Below, in pieces: positions 38,865 to 51,811 of a stretch of DNA of 64,000 bases. A program made the position numbers and the translations under genes. Origin of the DNA: Fulvia fulva (lineage: Eukaryota; Ascomycota; Dothideomycetes; Mycosphaerellales; Mycosphaerellaceae); NCBI RefSeq assembly GCF_020509005.1, contig NC_063013.1:3844001-3908000 (forward strand), in the 5' to 3' direction. Under the pieces are notes generated by a model. It was not told where the DNA came from. It made no database searches and saw only the letters and a list, made by a program, of their open reading frames with translations. Position 1 is the first letter of the stretch; each line of letters opens with the position of its first letter.

Positions 38865-39771
38865 ATGGCTCCGCCCGCGACCCAGGGCGACTCACTGCAA
38901 GAGCGCCTCCTCAAGCTAGCACAGACGCTGCAGTTTGCGTGGTTCGTCGGCCATGTGACATTGCTCCTCTGCACGCTCCGCTACGGCCTCAGTTACATCT
39001 TCCTCAAGTACTACAGCCGGTGGGCCCAGTTCAGCTATCGCACCGCCTTCATCGCAGCCGCGGCCACCTACGGCATAGTAGTCTTCAAGGGATACCGCGC
39101 ACGCGCAAAGTCTGGCAAGCAGCCAAGCAGCCCACTGGCATTGGTCACCGACGAGAATGTGCAGTACCTTGGTAAGCCAGCCGCTGCATGTGAAATGCCC
39201 GGGGTAATCACAGCTGCTAACAAGTATTCTTACAGCAATGGCCCTCCTGTGGCTCTTCTCCCGCCAATATCCACTCGCCATGCTCCCATACGCCATCTAC
39301 AGCGTGTTCCACGTCCTCACCTACACCCGCGGCATCCTCCTGCCAACTCTCCAGCCAGCGCCAGCTGCTGCAGCAGGCCAGAAACCACAATCATCCGGCC
39401 TTGCTGAGACCCTCGGCCGCTTCGTGAAGGACTACTATGACGCGAGTATGTCTCTCGTCGCTGGCCTTGAGTTGGCATTGTGGTTCCGCATCCTTGGCTC
39501 GGCCATCTTCTTCGTCAAGGGAAGCTGGATCATTCTGGCTCTCTTCACCGTTTTCCTCCGCGCCCGCATCAGCCAGAGCACTTTTGTGCAGGGCATGATC
39601 AAGCAGCTCGGTGCTCGCGGTGATGCGCTCACTCAGCGCCAGGATGTTCCGCCAGCTGCTCGCCAAGCCTGGGACACTGCCAAGAACGTGCTTAAGCAGA
39701 TCCACGACCAGACCGACATGAACCGTTTCGTAGGCGGCGCCCAGCAAGCGCCACCAAAGAAGGCACAGTAA
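38865..39771 (+). CDS. Pom33/TMEM33 family nuclear-envelope/ER membrane protein (280 aa)
   Basis: Homologue of yeast Pom33/Per33, fission-yeast Tts1 and animal TMEM33, which shape ER and nuclear-envelope membranes and help nuclear pore distribution. Two exons (38865-39171, 39236-39771) and a 64-bp intron with a CTGCTAAC branch site. Membrane helices include FAWFVGHVTLLLCTLRYGLSY, the AAAATYGIVVFKGY region, ALLWLFSRQYPLAMLPYAIY and FRILGSAIFFVKGSWIILAL. The helix after RYGLSYIF and the conserved PYAIYSVFHVLTY match the family. The C-terminal helix (RQAWDTAKNVLKQIHD) is amphipathic and basic, as in the part of Pom33 that binds membrane and importin. Start has a good context (CACCATGG). Confidence 0.88.
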
Positions 39772-41642
39772 GCCTGACAGAGAAGCGACAAAACGTTGGT
39801 CGACTCCAAGGATAACACGAAACATTTGGCCTGATAAGAGCATGACATACACGTGAGATATGACAGCCGCTCTGGTCGAAGGGGTAAACAAGTAGATTAT
39901 GGCCACAGAGCGGCCATGGATGGACTGGATGAAGCAGTGGATAAGAGTTGCAATCTGGCGCGATCGCCAGGCAAAATTGGTTTGTTACATTACTTTGTTA
40001 CTTGTAGCGCTTAGCGGGACGTACAGGTATCCTACAAATGACATTGATGTCCATCTGAAGGGCTCTAGTGTTCGAGCCATGGATCGGCAATGTGGTCAGC
40101 AGTACGGCGCGTGGGCCTGGTGAACAAGCCATGGATGCCGCTGGGCTTGGAGAAGCTTGTCGTCCTTCAACCTCAACTTCACCTACGTGCTATCAACAAC
40201 AACACGACCGATTAATACATAGAGTCGTTATCGTCATATCGATATCTTCGACATCAGTGGTGTCAAACTTCAATATCATTGCTCAGCTCAAACGCTTCCA
40301 GGATAGCAGTGCTGGGCCTGCTATCCACAATGGCGGTGCTGAGGACAAGGGTCTGTTGAATGAGGAGTGGGAGTTTATTGCTCTTCTGCAAGCCAACAAG
40401 AACATCTTCGGCCAGGATTTCCAAGACGAGTACTACCTGCTGTCGCTCTCTGATAATGACTTTATGATCAGGATGGACATTTGAAGCGTGGACAGTTTCG
40501 CTATGCTGACAGTAGCGGTTACAAGCTCGATAATCGGGCGTTGGTGTTCAAGGTGAAGATTTCAAAGGCGTCGAGCCCATTGGCTGGGTAGACGCTCTTA
40601 AGACGGGTCGTCTTCGCAAGATAGAAAGACAGTAAGATGTACATATGTAGCTCCAGAATCGGGGTTGAGGGCAGGCCTCAAGTAGTACTAACCAAATGGA
40701 GCAGCCGCATGACACGGGCCGTGGAGGGTCTGACGGGCCTGAAAACTCTCAACGTCTCTCAAGTCTCAGCTAGAACCGCGCGAGAGGCGTCGACAGCTGC
40801 TTGGTCTGGCCATGAGCTGACATTGCAAAGAGAAATGGCGACAACAATGTGTTGTGTGCTCAATAATGCCTCGACGAGTCTCACCATACTCTCAACAGCC
40901 AAGCAACATTCCAATGGCACAGCATGATCGGTATGCAGTGGGGAGCCGGCGAGCACGAAAGATAAAAACGACGACTGCCCGCACTTTCGCTCTGACTGCA
41001 AGTTCAACGTCCCCTCTGCACTTTCTCTGTGCTCACTCAGGTTTCAGCCATGCCGCCATCCTGCAGCATGTCGCACCGATCCAGACCTTTCCGACCAATC
41101 CACACGTCAGCCAACACCCTCACACGATCGCATTTCGACCTTGCACGAGTTGTGCTCGCTGACGGAGGACGTGTGAGAGTTGTAAAGTAGCAGCACATTC
41201 CCCGGGTCGGCACCGATGGTTGTTGCTGGACGGGACCGATGTGTTGCTGCCCGCGATCCGCAGCGTTGCAACTTGCAGCCTCTGAGCGATGAGGCGCTCG
41301 AGCTCCCTTTATGGCACTTTGTTGTCCGCCAGCTAGGAAGGCATCACTTGTCCAATCATGAAGCGCCATGCCGCAACTCTGCTCAGCCATCAGCTCGCCT
41401 TAATTGGTGCGCTTCGCCGCCACGTGATGACCTGCAACTCAGGATCGAGCTGTAAACCTGCGATCCTCACCATTGAGGGACTCGCTGATGGATGTGCTAT
41501 GCGGCGTCCAGGTCTCGGTGGGTGACTTCCATTTGAGCTGTTCCTACCTTCACCGTTACCGCTTGGGTGAAGCGTTACTTCTCCCACCTGCTTTGTCGTT
41601 GTTGCCGCGGAGCCGAGGACGCCTGAAGAAATACCAACGACG
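39772..41642. other. Long intergenic region with a possible gene remnant
   Basis: 1.9 kb between the Pom33-like and P450 genes. Apart from the coding-like remnant at about 40245-40590 (listed separately), no gene is recognised. Short frames at 40637-41160 and 41037-41390 look like chance. Confidence 0.4.
40245..40590 (+). pseudogene. Possible frameshifted gene remnant
   Basis: Two adjacent segments in different frames both have natural-looking protein sequence: first LLNEEWEFIALLQANKNIF and DEYYLLSLSDNDFMIRMDI (ending TGA at about 40482), then directly after it, one frame over, KRGQFRYADSSGYKLDNRAL and VFKVKISKASSPLAG. A one-base indel would join them. No start codon or family recognised. 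It may be a decayed gene or the 3' part of an unrecognised spliced gene. Confidence 0.35.
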
Positions 41643-43492
41643 ATGGCGAATCTGCCCAGCATCGCAGAAATGCGCCAATTTGCATATGCGACTGTCGAGA
41701 AGCTGCCCGAAACGACACAGCGACTATTACAGGCGATCGCGAGCACTTCAGAGCAATTGCATCATGTCCTGGCGAAAGGATCCCACTACTGCCACGAGCT
41801 GATGAGCTCGCGACCGGAGCTGGCTGGACTGCTTGGCACATGCACGAACTCGTTTCAATGCCTGTCTTCTATGGCGATACTGGGTGTGCTGGTTGCTACA
41901 ATCGCCGCATATGTGGTGTACCAACTCTACTTCCACCCCTTAGCGAATTATCCTGGACCACTGCTTGGCCGGCTAACGCAGTGGTACAATGTCTACCATG
42001 CATACGTTGGTGATAAGCACATCCTCTTCTACCATCTGCATCAAAAACATGGCACTGTCGTGCGCTTTTCGCCCAACTCGCTATCGATCAACGACCCGGT
42101 GGCGCTAAAGACCATCTATGCACATGGCGCGAATGTCCAGAAGTCAGTCTTTTACAAGTGCTTCCGGGCTGCGCCGCAGGCCATCAGCACACTTCTAGCG
42201 ACCGAGAAGCAGCATCATGCTCGCAAGCGAAGGATCATGGGTCAAGCATTCTCCGACACTGCGTTGAGAGGATTCGAACAGTATGTGCTTGGGCACACTC
42301 AGGACCTAGTTGATCGCATTGGCGGCGTCGTGGGTGGATCCGGTTTGGAGAAAGCAGGGTGGAGCGCACCACTGGATATGGCGAACTGGTGCAACTGGCT
42401 CGTATTCGACATCATGGGCGATTTGGTTTTTGGGCGATCGTTTGGCACTTTGGGCGAGAAGCCTGAGAATCGTCAAGGCATATTCCTTCTCGGCCGTGCT
42501 GCCCGAAGAAACTATACTGTCGCTGCGATGCCAGCATTGCTCTACACACGGCTCGAAGAGTATCTGCCCTTGCTTCGAGGGCTTTACCAGGATCGTTGCA
42601 AGTATCTCGCCTTTGGCAAGAAGCAAGTTATGGAGCGGACCAAGGAACAAGGTCAGAATGGCTCGCCTGTAGTGGAGACTGGACGCCGTGACATCTTCTC
42701 CTTTCTTCTCCATGCTAAGGATCCTGAGAGTGGCGAAGGCATGCCGATGCCAGAGCTGTGGATGGAGGGCAACACTTTGATCGTGGCTGGCTCCGATACC
42801 ACATCAACGTGAGTCCACTAAACATAATGCCTCCACTTATTCCACTAACATCTCCTAGCACGCTTGCAGCAACCCTTTACTACCTCCTCCACAACCCTAA
42901 CACACTGACCCGCCTCGAACGCGAGATCCGCAGCACTTTCACCTCCTCCACCGAGATATGCACAGGTCCCAGAATGCAATCCTGCACCTACCTCCGCGCC
43001 TGCATCGACGAATCAATGCGTCTCACGCCCGCAGTAGGCGGGGTGCTCCCTCGAGAAGTCCTCAAAGGCGGCCTCTCCATCCCGTCTTTAGGCCTGCACG
43101 TCCCATCTGGTATCGACGTTGGTGTCCCAATTTACGCCATCCACCATCACTCAGAATACGTCATCGAGCCATTCAAGTTCGACCCTAGTCGTTGGCTAGG
43201 CGAGAAAGGTCATCCTCAAGATAAGGAAGCGCTTCATGCCGTGTTCAATCCCTTCTCGATTGGACATAGGGCGTGTTTGGGGAAGCCGCTGGTGTATATG
43301 GAGTTGAATATTGCGATTGCGAGGTTAGTGTGGGAGTACGACACGAGGTTAAGCGAAGAACAGCATGTGAGTGGATTCATCAAGAAGGAGATTGGTACTG
43401 GAAAGAGGCAGCCGGGGGAGTACCAGTTGCAGGATTGGTTTATGAGTAGGAACGAAGGACCTTGGGCTGAGTTCAGGAGAAGGGAGGTGTAA
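41643..43492 (+). CDS. Cytochrome P450 monooxygenase (599 aa)
   Basis: Two exons (41643-42808, 42859-43492) and a 50-bp intron with a CTAAC branch site. An N-terminal membrane anchor (MAILGVLVATIAAYVVYQLYF) is preceded by about 75 extra residues, longer than usual. P450 landmarks: YPGPLLGRLTQWY hinge, I-helix AGSDTTST (about 381-388, split by the intron), K-helix ESMR (ExxR, about 439), and the haem loop FSIGHRACLG with the cysteine ligand at about 526. The sequence around KSVFYKCFRAAPQAISTLL recalls CYP65-like fungal P450s, but subfamily is inference. No other biosynthetic gene is nearby, so it is probably for detoxification or a stand-alone oxidation. Confidence 0.93.
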
Positions 43493-43762
43493 ATGATATA
43501 TTGAGGTTCATGGTGCAAGGCGCTGGGCGTTTGCATGGCATGGAATACCAAGGAATGAGAATAGACCTGTGAATACTGATGTCGCAGAGGCATACTTTAG
43601 ACCAACACCTTTTGATATGCACCATGTCTACCGTGGTAGACCCCATTAGTGACTGTCCTCGCTGTACAAACATGCAGTATCGATGCCAGTATGCTTTCAC
43701 CACACAAATCCAAAAAAGGCATCGAGGTCGAAGCCGAGGCCGGCGGCCCTGCCAGGCTGTAA

Positions 43763-44634
43763 TCACATCACAGACATCATACCAGGCATCCCCATCGGCA
43801 TTCCTGGCATCATTCGCGGCATACCAGCCATGCCCATCGGATTCATGCCCATTGCTCCAAACGGCATCATACCTCCTATGACTTCAGTCAGCGTACAGCC
43901 ACTTGTGACTCCTTGGCTCTCGCTCATGACCACCAAAGGCACAGCCAAAGCCGACGCCGGCATAGACGCTGAAGCCACAGCCGAAGTCGCCTCCTTGCCA
44001 GGTAAGCACAAGGCCGGCTTTAAAAAGACAGAAGGTGAAGCAGAGGTGACTTACCACGACGTTTCCGCATCCTCCTGTTCCCTCTTCTCGGGTGAATAAT
44101 TCCATTCTCATCCTCATCATCTCCATCCCACACTCCTGTGTCGTCGTCGTCGTACATGTTCATCCCGCCGCCGAGGAGCTCGAGCAGATGGGGCGACATG
44201 TAGGACATCATGGGGTTCATGTTCATGGCGTTCATGCCGCCCATTGCGGCCATTGGGTTCATCATGCCGCCTCCCATGGGGGGTGCCATGGGGTTCATGC
44301 CTGGTAGACTTCCGCCGGGGAAGGGGCCCATGCCGCCACCACCTCCGACGCCTTGGAAGGGCATGGGGTGGTGTGGGAAGGGGTAGCGGCCTGCCGCGAA
44401 GGGGTGTTGGTTCATGCCGAGGTTGGCCATGGGGCTCATGAAGTTCATTTGATGGGCTGGGTGGGGATCGCCTGGGCCTACAGGTGAGATGCCTAGTCAG
44501 GATCAGATGTCGTCGAGGGCTAGCCAAGGAAAGGGAAGTTCAAGCATACCATATCCAGCATATCTTCTCCCTTGAGGTAGGCCGCTTTCGCGTATGCTCA
44601 TGTGCTGCATGAGAGGGTTGTTCATCTGGTTCAT
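43763..44634 (-). CDS. Methionine/glycine-rich low-complexity protein (206 aa)
   Basis: Three exons (44550-44634, 44055-44477, 43763-43875) with introns of 72 and 179 bp; all phases agree. About 41 of 206 residues are Met (20 percent), mainly in MNPM, PMGGGMMNPMAAMGGMN and GMPMGMPGMM runs, mixed with Gly and Pro. An acidic patch (MYDDDDTGVWDGDDEDE) and a basic patch (HPRRGNRRMRKRR) break the pattern. No signal peptide or membrane helix. Met-rich motifs bind Cu(I) in some proteins and form condensates in others; nothing here decides between these. The last exon continues the same Met-Gly-Pro composition, which supports the 179-bp intron. The start could lie further upstream in an unseen exon. 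Confidence 0.65.
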
Positions 44635-46861
44635 GATAGTAGTCGACTGCTAGAGTCGAGTTGGATTTGTCGATGTCAGGTAATGGGGACGAAGTGTAAG
44701 TTCCCCCTAGGTGCTCCGGTAAAGAACAAAGCGTCTGCACTCATGTGCGTCCAGAACAAGGGACAGAGTGATGAGGTCAGAGATTGACCATGTCACCTGT
44801 CGAGAGTGCTGTGTAGCTTGAGATGTAGTAAAAGATCTGAAAGTGAGGAGGCAGAGTGACGGTCCTCTGCAGTCAGGAGAGCGAGCCATCTTATGGTGAG
44901 TTGTGAGTCCTTGTCAGTTTGTTGCACACAACTAAGCTCCAACACACAGCAACCCCGTCAAGCTGTGCGACTCGTCTGCAGTCTCATGCAGCCCGACAGT
45001 CCGGGTGTCGTAGACAAGGTGTCACACAGCACCACGAACGGCGGCACTCATCTCGACTACCGCGCTGACAGGATGAGCAACGCCAATGGACGGCCGTGAC
45101 GACGCCAACGCGTATTAATGCATGAGCATGCTCGTGACGAATCCTCCCACTAAATGCGGGAGATCGTGAATGCCTGGTTTGACATGCACTCTGTAGCACC
45201 TTTCAGGTGACCGTAGTTCTTCCGAGTCGTCCAGCTTGCTGATCGGGACCCACGAAAACGGGTACTGTACAGCAAACAATTCTTTGTCTAACCTCTGTAG
45301 TGGTGACAGGGTGCTCGGTCGGCTCTGGGTTCGTGTCACATAGCCTGCCCGCTGCTACAATGGAGCATCGCTTGCGAGTGGTGAATGCAACGGTGGTCAC
45401 TGCATAGGTCGTTCGACTTGACATTCGGAACCAAAATTGTGCTGTCTGGGACTTGAAGACGGACGATCTTGCAGTGGTCCATCCCTAGATTGCAGTCTGG
45501 TCGCAGTCTCTTGTGACCGATTGCATCTCACTGGCGGTAATAGAGAACTTACAAGTTTCAGCAGTAGCGAGGATTTCTTCGTGAATTGCTCTGATGTGCT
45601 GTAAATGGTCGTCCCCTCACTGGGCGATCTTTCGTAGTGGAAGCAGTAACCTGTAAGCTACTGCATTCACTCGGGTCGCTGTTCGTAACGCGCTAAGGCA
45701 GAAGCACCTCATCAGTGACCAGCGCTTGCTACACTGCGATTGTCTCCATGTTCTGTGCCAAGCCCCACGAGGTACAGACTCCTCACGTATGTTCAGCGAT
45801 GGCCTCATCAGTCTAATTCCAGACAAATCACAAGAAGCACCATCCCATGGGGCGTCGATCTGGACCTGGAGCTGATCTCTGATGCGATGTCTGCAGCCAT
45901 GAGCGCCCGCAAATGACGATCAGCTGGTGTGAGCGACCAGAAGTCGTTCCAGCCAGACACAAGCTGCCTGTGTCATAGTCTACCTTCCAAGTACCTGGAG
46001 CCTCGACAATCACAGGAATGGGCGTCTCGTGTCGATTTCGTCCGTTGGTGAACCCACAGCTCGAGTCTTGAGGCCAGTACAGAGTGGCGACTGGTTCCTA
46101 CTTCGAATGTGTCTAAGCTCCTTTGAGCCTGGAGGGGACGGTGGAACATGCTAGATGTGCTAGGTCCTTCGAACGGCCTGATGGCAGGCCAAGGGAATTG
46201 ACGTGCAGCGGCCGGGATGACATGCACCACTGTCTCGCCGTGTCTAGCCTGCGCATGATGCAGAGACTGGGCCGAAGCAGGTGCTGCATTCCTAGTGGCG
46301 GACCCGTGATGGGCAAGACCAGTGATACTGACATGTGCGGGAGTCAAATTCTCAATACTCGGGACCACGCCGATGTGTAGACTGTAGACATGTCCACATG
46401 CTGTCGGTCTTCCGGCTACGCGTGCTTGACGCGGAGCGGACACGCCAAGACGTGTTGCAAGAGGCATTTGGCACGGTATACCTCAGTCTACTAATGCCAT
46501 CTCGAGGTATAACTTAGGACGTTAGTGAGACTCATGGTCGCCGCAAGACGCGAGCCAAAAGAAGAGGCGACCCGCATCGCTCCTTCCCCGAGGCTCGAGG
46601 TCGCGTGCTGTGATGAGCGATGACCTCCTGCTGGCCATAGCGCAATAGCGCAACTTCGATTTTGACGATTGCATGGCCACCTCAAACGTTTGACACCCTC
46701 CAGACTCCAACAGCACCTTTGCTCGACCCTGCCGTCTACATTCATCACCTGTACGCATACCACCTTCGATCAGTGATTCAGCGCTACCTTCCGCAGCGCT
46801 TTGCACAGCCTCACTCTCGTCCCTGCCACCCCATCTCCTGGCATCATTACTCCAATCAGAA
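44635..46861. other. Gene-poor 2.2-kb interval
   Basis: No frame with a convincing domain, start and composition. Minus-strand frames at 45973-46467 and 46522-47010 are the longest and look like chance, the latter overlapping the GYF gene's first exon. The last 200 bases are pyrimidine- and CA-rich and probably the GYF gene promoter and leader. Confidence 0.45.
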
Positions 46862-49800
46862 ATGGCACATTCATTTGCATCCGCCGCTGCGGGCAGCCAC
46901 TCCTCCCAAAACCCATCGCGAGATGCCACGTCAGACTGGTACGTGAAGCTCCACAGACAGCCCCGAAGCATGTCCGCCGACGCTGGGGACGCATCTCTTC
47001 GCACGAGCACACTACGACGTGGAGGGGCAGCAGGATACGAGCATCGCTAATCATCCCATATAGGTCGCGTAGGACGAATGGCGCGACACAGACCTTCCGT
47101 CGACCGTCAGGCGCCACCACCGCTACCCCCGGCCCTCAGCACAACGACCCCTCCGCCGCTTCGCTACCACCACGATATGTCCCGCCACATCGCAACGGCG
47201 TGCAACCGGAGCACTCTCGCTATAACAAAGACCAATTACTGGACGTCTACAAATCACAGCAGGGCGCGAATGGGGCACTGAATGAAGGATTGTCCGGCAC
47301 ATTCGTTGGAGCATGGCAGCCAGACACTGCGAACGGCAACTCCGCAGGCTGGGGCAGGACCGAACACAGTCGCGACAATCAACCAGGTCCGGATATCTGC
47401 TGGGACAAAGAGGGCAATAACGAGCCACTTGGCCTGGTAGAACTGGACGACGAGGAAAGAGAGGTATGTTTGCGCACGAATGCGCATCGTGGTTGTGCAT
47501 GGTGCTTGCAGTGCTGACCTCATCTATGCAGACTTTTGCATCGTCAGTCAACGGCCCGATCTCCACCACGAACAAAGGTGGTCAGCAGACCAACGGGGCC
47601 TCTGGGCGCAAGATCTCCATTTCTAACGCAGCTGGCACTCCCGGTGTTTACGGACTGCCTTCGCCCAGTGTTGCGCGTGGCGGCGGTCGTCGCCGAGAGG
47701 CGAGCGAGTCATATCCATTTCCTCCGAACAATGTATCATCACCTGGAGGCTACAACTGGGAGGACCAGCGCGCTGCTTCGCCACCTGCAGCACTACTGCG
47801 CAGGAGGACCGATTTGAATCTTAACAAACAAGACGACAAAGAGGGCGACGAAAAGAGTGCGTCTACGCCGCATGGTACGCTGAAGCGCAATCCGACAGGA
47901 CCTTTATCTGCTGGATTTAATGCTCCATCTTCCCCTTGGTCCACAGGTCCGCAGAGTGCTGGAATAACTCCTATGGGTTCATTTGGAAACTTTGGCTTGG
48001 GAAGCAGTGGAAGTCAACAGGCTGTTGCAGGCGACAAACGTACAGGTCTTGGCTCTGGTAGAGTGGAAAGCAGATTCAAGAACTTACTGAGTAAGGACAG
48101 CAGCGAGGACATTGGACAGAGACCTCTGGAGAGGAAGACTAGTATGTCAAGTCTTGCGAGGGTCAACGAGAACGAGACCTGGCGTGGTCAAGAGCGGAAC
48201 GAGCAGCGCAACGAGATCTTGGACGAAGTCGATGAGGATATGCCAACGGGAAGTGCAGCACTGGCTGCCGATGCCGATGTCAGTCCACCGCACCCACGAC
48301 AAGGATTCCGCGGCTTCGGGACGCCAAGCCGTCAAGGCACTCAGGACGAATTAGGATTCGGCGCCTTTGGCATGACAACCGATAACACTCATGGGTTTGG
48401 TCAAGGACATTTGCCTGGCAGAGAAGGATTTCAGCAAACGCCAGCCCAACAACGTCTCAGTCAGCAAGTGGGCGGCAATGAGCCTATGAGTCCGACCGAT
48501 ACGAATCCATATCAATCACCCGAGCAGCACGGCGTCGACCGCATGACCGAAAACAATGGCGACGAAGGGCAAGATGCGCCCAACACTCAACTACCTGGAC
48601 TGGGCCAGTTTGGTGGTGATCATCACCAGCAGCTTGGGCTGAATGGGCTTGGCGCGTTGCCGAACTTGGGACGTGCATTGGGCGCACAAGGCCCGGCTAG
48701 TGACAGAAGCCAAACCTCCAGCGTGGGCCCCAATCGAGGGTTCCCTGGCCTTGGTGGACTTGGTCAGTTGGGCAATCTATCCGGTGCTGCGGCATGGCCA
48801 GTGACCCAAGGAGGTTCAGGCACTCCGAACAGACAGACTGCTGGCATTTCCAACTCGTTCGGTGGCTCCATGTTCTCAAATCAGATGAACGACTTGAACT
48901 CGCCAAGTCTGTCTGGCTTAGGTGGTCCGTATGGCGGTAGTCGGATGGCCAGCATGTTTCCTCAAGCGATGCACGATCAAATGCGCCTTGGCGACAACGA
49001 TGGAAACAGCGAGCGTGGCGGCCAGACATTTGGTGGGTTTGGTGATATGGGACGTTCTGTCGAAAGTCACTTTGCAAATCCAGGCTTTAGCCAGGGTCAG
49101 GAAGGTGGTGAAGGCCAATTCGGAGCTCCTGGGCAACATTCCCAGCAACCAATCGGCCAGCCACAAGATCACTCGCAAGCCCCGTCACATGCACAGAACC
49201 AGCTTCCAGGTAGTTCTGCCTCGAATCAACCACCAGCACCTCAACAGCGTACGATGGTCATGCCGGATAGAATGCGGTGGATCTACCGTGACCCTCAAGG
49301 ACAGACTCAAGGGCCATGGACCGGCCTTGAGATGCACGACTGGTACAAAGCTGGGTTCTTCTCGCCTGAACTCTTGGTCAAGAAGTACGAAGATCCTGAT
49401 TACGAGCCACTGGCTCAGCTGATTCGCCGAATCGGCAACTCTCGCGAGCCCTTCTTGGTCCCTCAGATAGGCATCCCACACGGTCCTGCCACCAATGCGC
49501 CTACTGCTTGGGCTGGCGCTGGTCCCGTGCCTGCTGCTGCCTCTGCAGGAGCGCCGGCGCCTACTCCAGCTGGAGCTCAACCACCCTTCGCGTCTAGCTT
49601 CCCAAGCTTCGGAACGACCTTGACCGCAGAGCAACAGAATGCCCTCGAGCGCAGGAAGCAGGAGGAGCAGTACCTGATGGCTAGACAGAAGGAGCATCTT
49701 GCGCAAGCTCAAATTCAACAGCGCATACAGATGCAAGGCGGACATCCTGGCATGGGCTCCAACCAACTGCACCACCACAGCAGCGCTCACAGTCTGCAGT

Positions 49801-51629
49801 CTCAGCCCAGCTTCGGTAGTATTACCAGCCCAACTGCATACCAGCCAAGCCCCAGCCAGGGACCGATTGGCGCTGCACCTTCTGGACATGCTCAAGGGTT
49901 CTTCGACAACTCTTTCAGATCGCCAGCAGCCGGTGGACTAGGTGCTGTTGGTGCCGGTGTCGAGTCGCTTGGTCGCATTCGTGAAGAGGACATTCCAGGT
50001 ATCATGGATCGACTGAACATCAACGAGAATCGTGCAGCACCGAGCCAATTCGGTGCACCTGGACAGCCATACAATGGACAGCAGCAGACGCAACAAACTC
50101 CGCAAGAGGCTCACGAAAAGCAGGTCCAGCAGATGCTGCAGGATCGCGCCCGTTTACAGCAAGAACAAGCACTGCATGATCAGCAGCAGGCTGACGAGCC
50201 TCAGCCAGCCGGCAATGAACGTTTGCAACAGTTCCAGCAGCTTCAGGGCGATGTTCAAGGCACCGACAGATTCCCGCCAGCTCAACAGAAGCCTGCAAGC
50301 ACCATGGCTCAGCAAGTCCAGACTCAGGATTCTTCTGCCGCACAAAGCAGCATGGGATCTCCAATCGCGCCAGCTCAAGAGTCTGCCCAGCAACCAAAGG
50401 AACCTCAATCCCTGACTGAGCAGGTCCAGAAGGCGGTCTCTGCCAAGCAGTCTCCTGCCCCACAACAGCCTGGTCTGCCTCAGCCATTTCCACCAGCGCC
50501 ACCGCAGTCTCCGCTGCCAGCACCTGCTGCACAACGTGCTGGGCGCCAAAGTGTTGCGGATCAGCTCCAGACTGAGTCTCGAGATCGCTCGCAGACTCCT
50601 TCAGTCGATACGCCGAGCGTTGCCATTGCGCCTTGGGCAAAGGAGCCGACAGAAGCACAGAAGGGTCCTTCTTTGCGGGAGATACAAGAGGCCGAGGCGA
50701 AGCAGGCAGCTGAGGTCGAAGCACTCGCCGCAGCTGCAAGGAAGGCGCAATTCGAGCGTGAGATGGAAGCGCAGGCCCAAGCTGCCGCTGCCAGTCTGCC
50801 CGGCATTCCGACAAGCTCTACATGGGGAGCTGGTTCCCCTGCGACGCCAACCGGCGCTGTACCGGCTGCATGGGCCAAGACTTCTCAGAAGCCATCTGGA
50901 CCTGCAGCATCAAAGACACTGGCTCAGATTCAAAAGGAAGAAGAGTCACGCAAGCGTCGACAGGCTGCCGCTGCGGCCGCTGCTCAATCACAAGCCGCCG
51001 CCATCAGTGGCGCCTCTGTGCTACCAGTTGGCAAGAGTTATGCCGGCCTAGCTGGCAAAGTACCTGCTCCAGCACCTATCAACACAAGCACCGGCGCATG
51101 GACTACAGTGGGCGCTAGCGGCAAGACCAAGACTCCTGCGCCCGTCTGTGCATCGACCCCCGTACGCACTACCAGCGCCGCTCTCGCGCCTCCACAACAA
51201 GCTCCAGCAATTACCAGAAAGACCTCAGCCAGAGGCGCGGCGGCCGCGACTCAGGTGAACGCTCAAGATGAGTTCCGAAAGTGGGCTGTCAACCGTCTTC
51301 GCGGCGACTTAAAGGGAGTGAGCCCTGAAGACTTTGTCGCTCAGATGCTTGTGTTACCTCTCGAGATGGAGCTCATCACTGAAGCTGTACACCACTGCTC
51401 CAACACTATTGACTCGCGTCACTTTGCAGAAGAGTTCATCCGCCGCAAGCGCCTCGCGGACAAGGGTCTTGTGGAAGCAGTGAAGAGTGCGTCGCCTGCT
51501 GCGGGTGATAAGGCCGGTGGATGGAATGAGGTTGCGAAGAAGGGTCCTGCGAAGGAAGCTGCGAAAGAGGATACCGCTAATGGTAACTTCAGGGTTGTTG
51601 CTGCTAAGAAGAAGGGTGGCAAGAAGTAG
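46862..51629 (+). CDS. GYF-domain protein (Smy2/GIGYF-like, 1524 aa)
   Basis: Three exons (46862-46938, 47064-47463, 47532-51629) with introns of 125 and 68 bp; phases agree. The N-terminus has MAHSFASAAAGS, then YNKDQLLDVYKSQQ, a short conserved helix in fungal GYF proteins. A long Gly/Gln/Ser-rich region leads to the GYF domain at about residues 740-790: MRWIYRDPQGQTQGPW, then MHDWYKAGFFSPELLVKK with the ligand-binding GPW...WYxxGFF signature. Coiled coil (LERRKQEEQYLMARQKEHL) and Gln-rich segments follow. A helical C-terminus (EFRKWAVNRLRGDLKGV) resembles the family end. Yeast Smy2/Syh1 and animal GIGYF bind Pro-rich partners and act in translation and mRNA control. That role is inferred by family. 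Confidence 0.9.
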
Positions 51630-51811
51630 GCACATATTGTATGAGTAGAGCAGTGTACCGAATGGATTGTGAGCATATCTCCTCTCCGTTAGGGCTGCTT
51701 GTCGCGAGCCGAGTCGCTAGCTTGCTTTGGTCAATTGAGCGGCTGTCATTGGGTAGCATTGTACCTGTAGGATACAGAAAGTGTCGACACCCGTGAAGGG
51801 ATTTACACATC

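Noticed and set aside
20637..43492. A secondary-metabolite cluster formed by the FSH hydrolase, GNATs and P450
   Set aside because: These genes are 5-20 kb apart with housekeeping genes between, and no synthase or terpene cyclase is present.
45973..46467. 164-codon minus-strand frame
   Set aside because: No recognisable motif, no good start, ends nowhere near splice sites; probably chance.
46522..47010. 162-codon minus-strand frame overlapping the GYF first exon
   Set aside because: Antisense to a supported exon; composition is that of a reversed frame.
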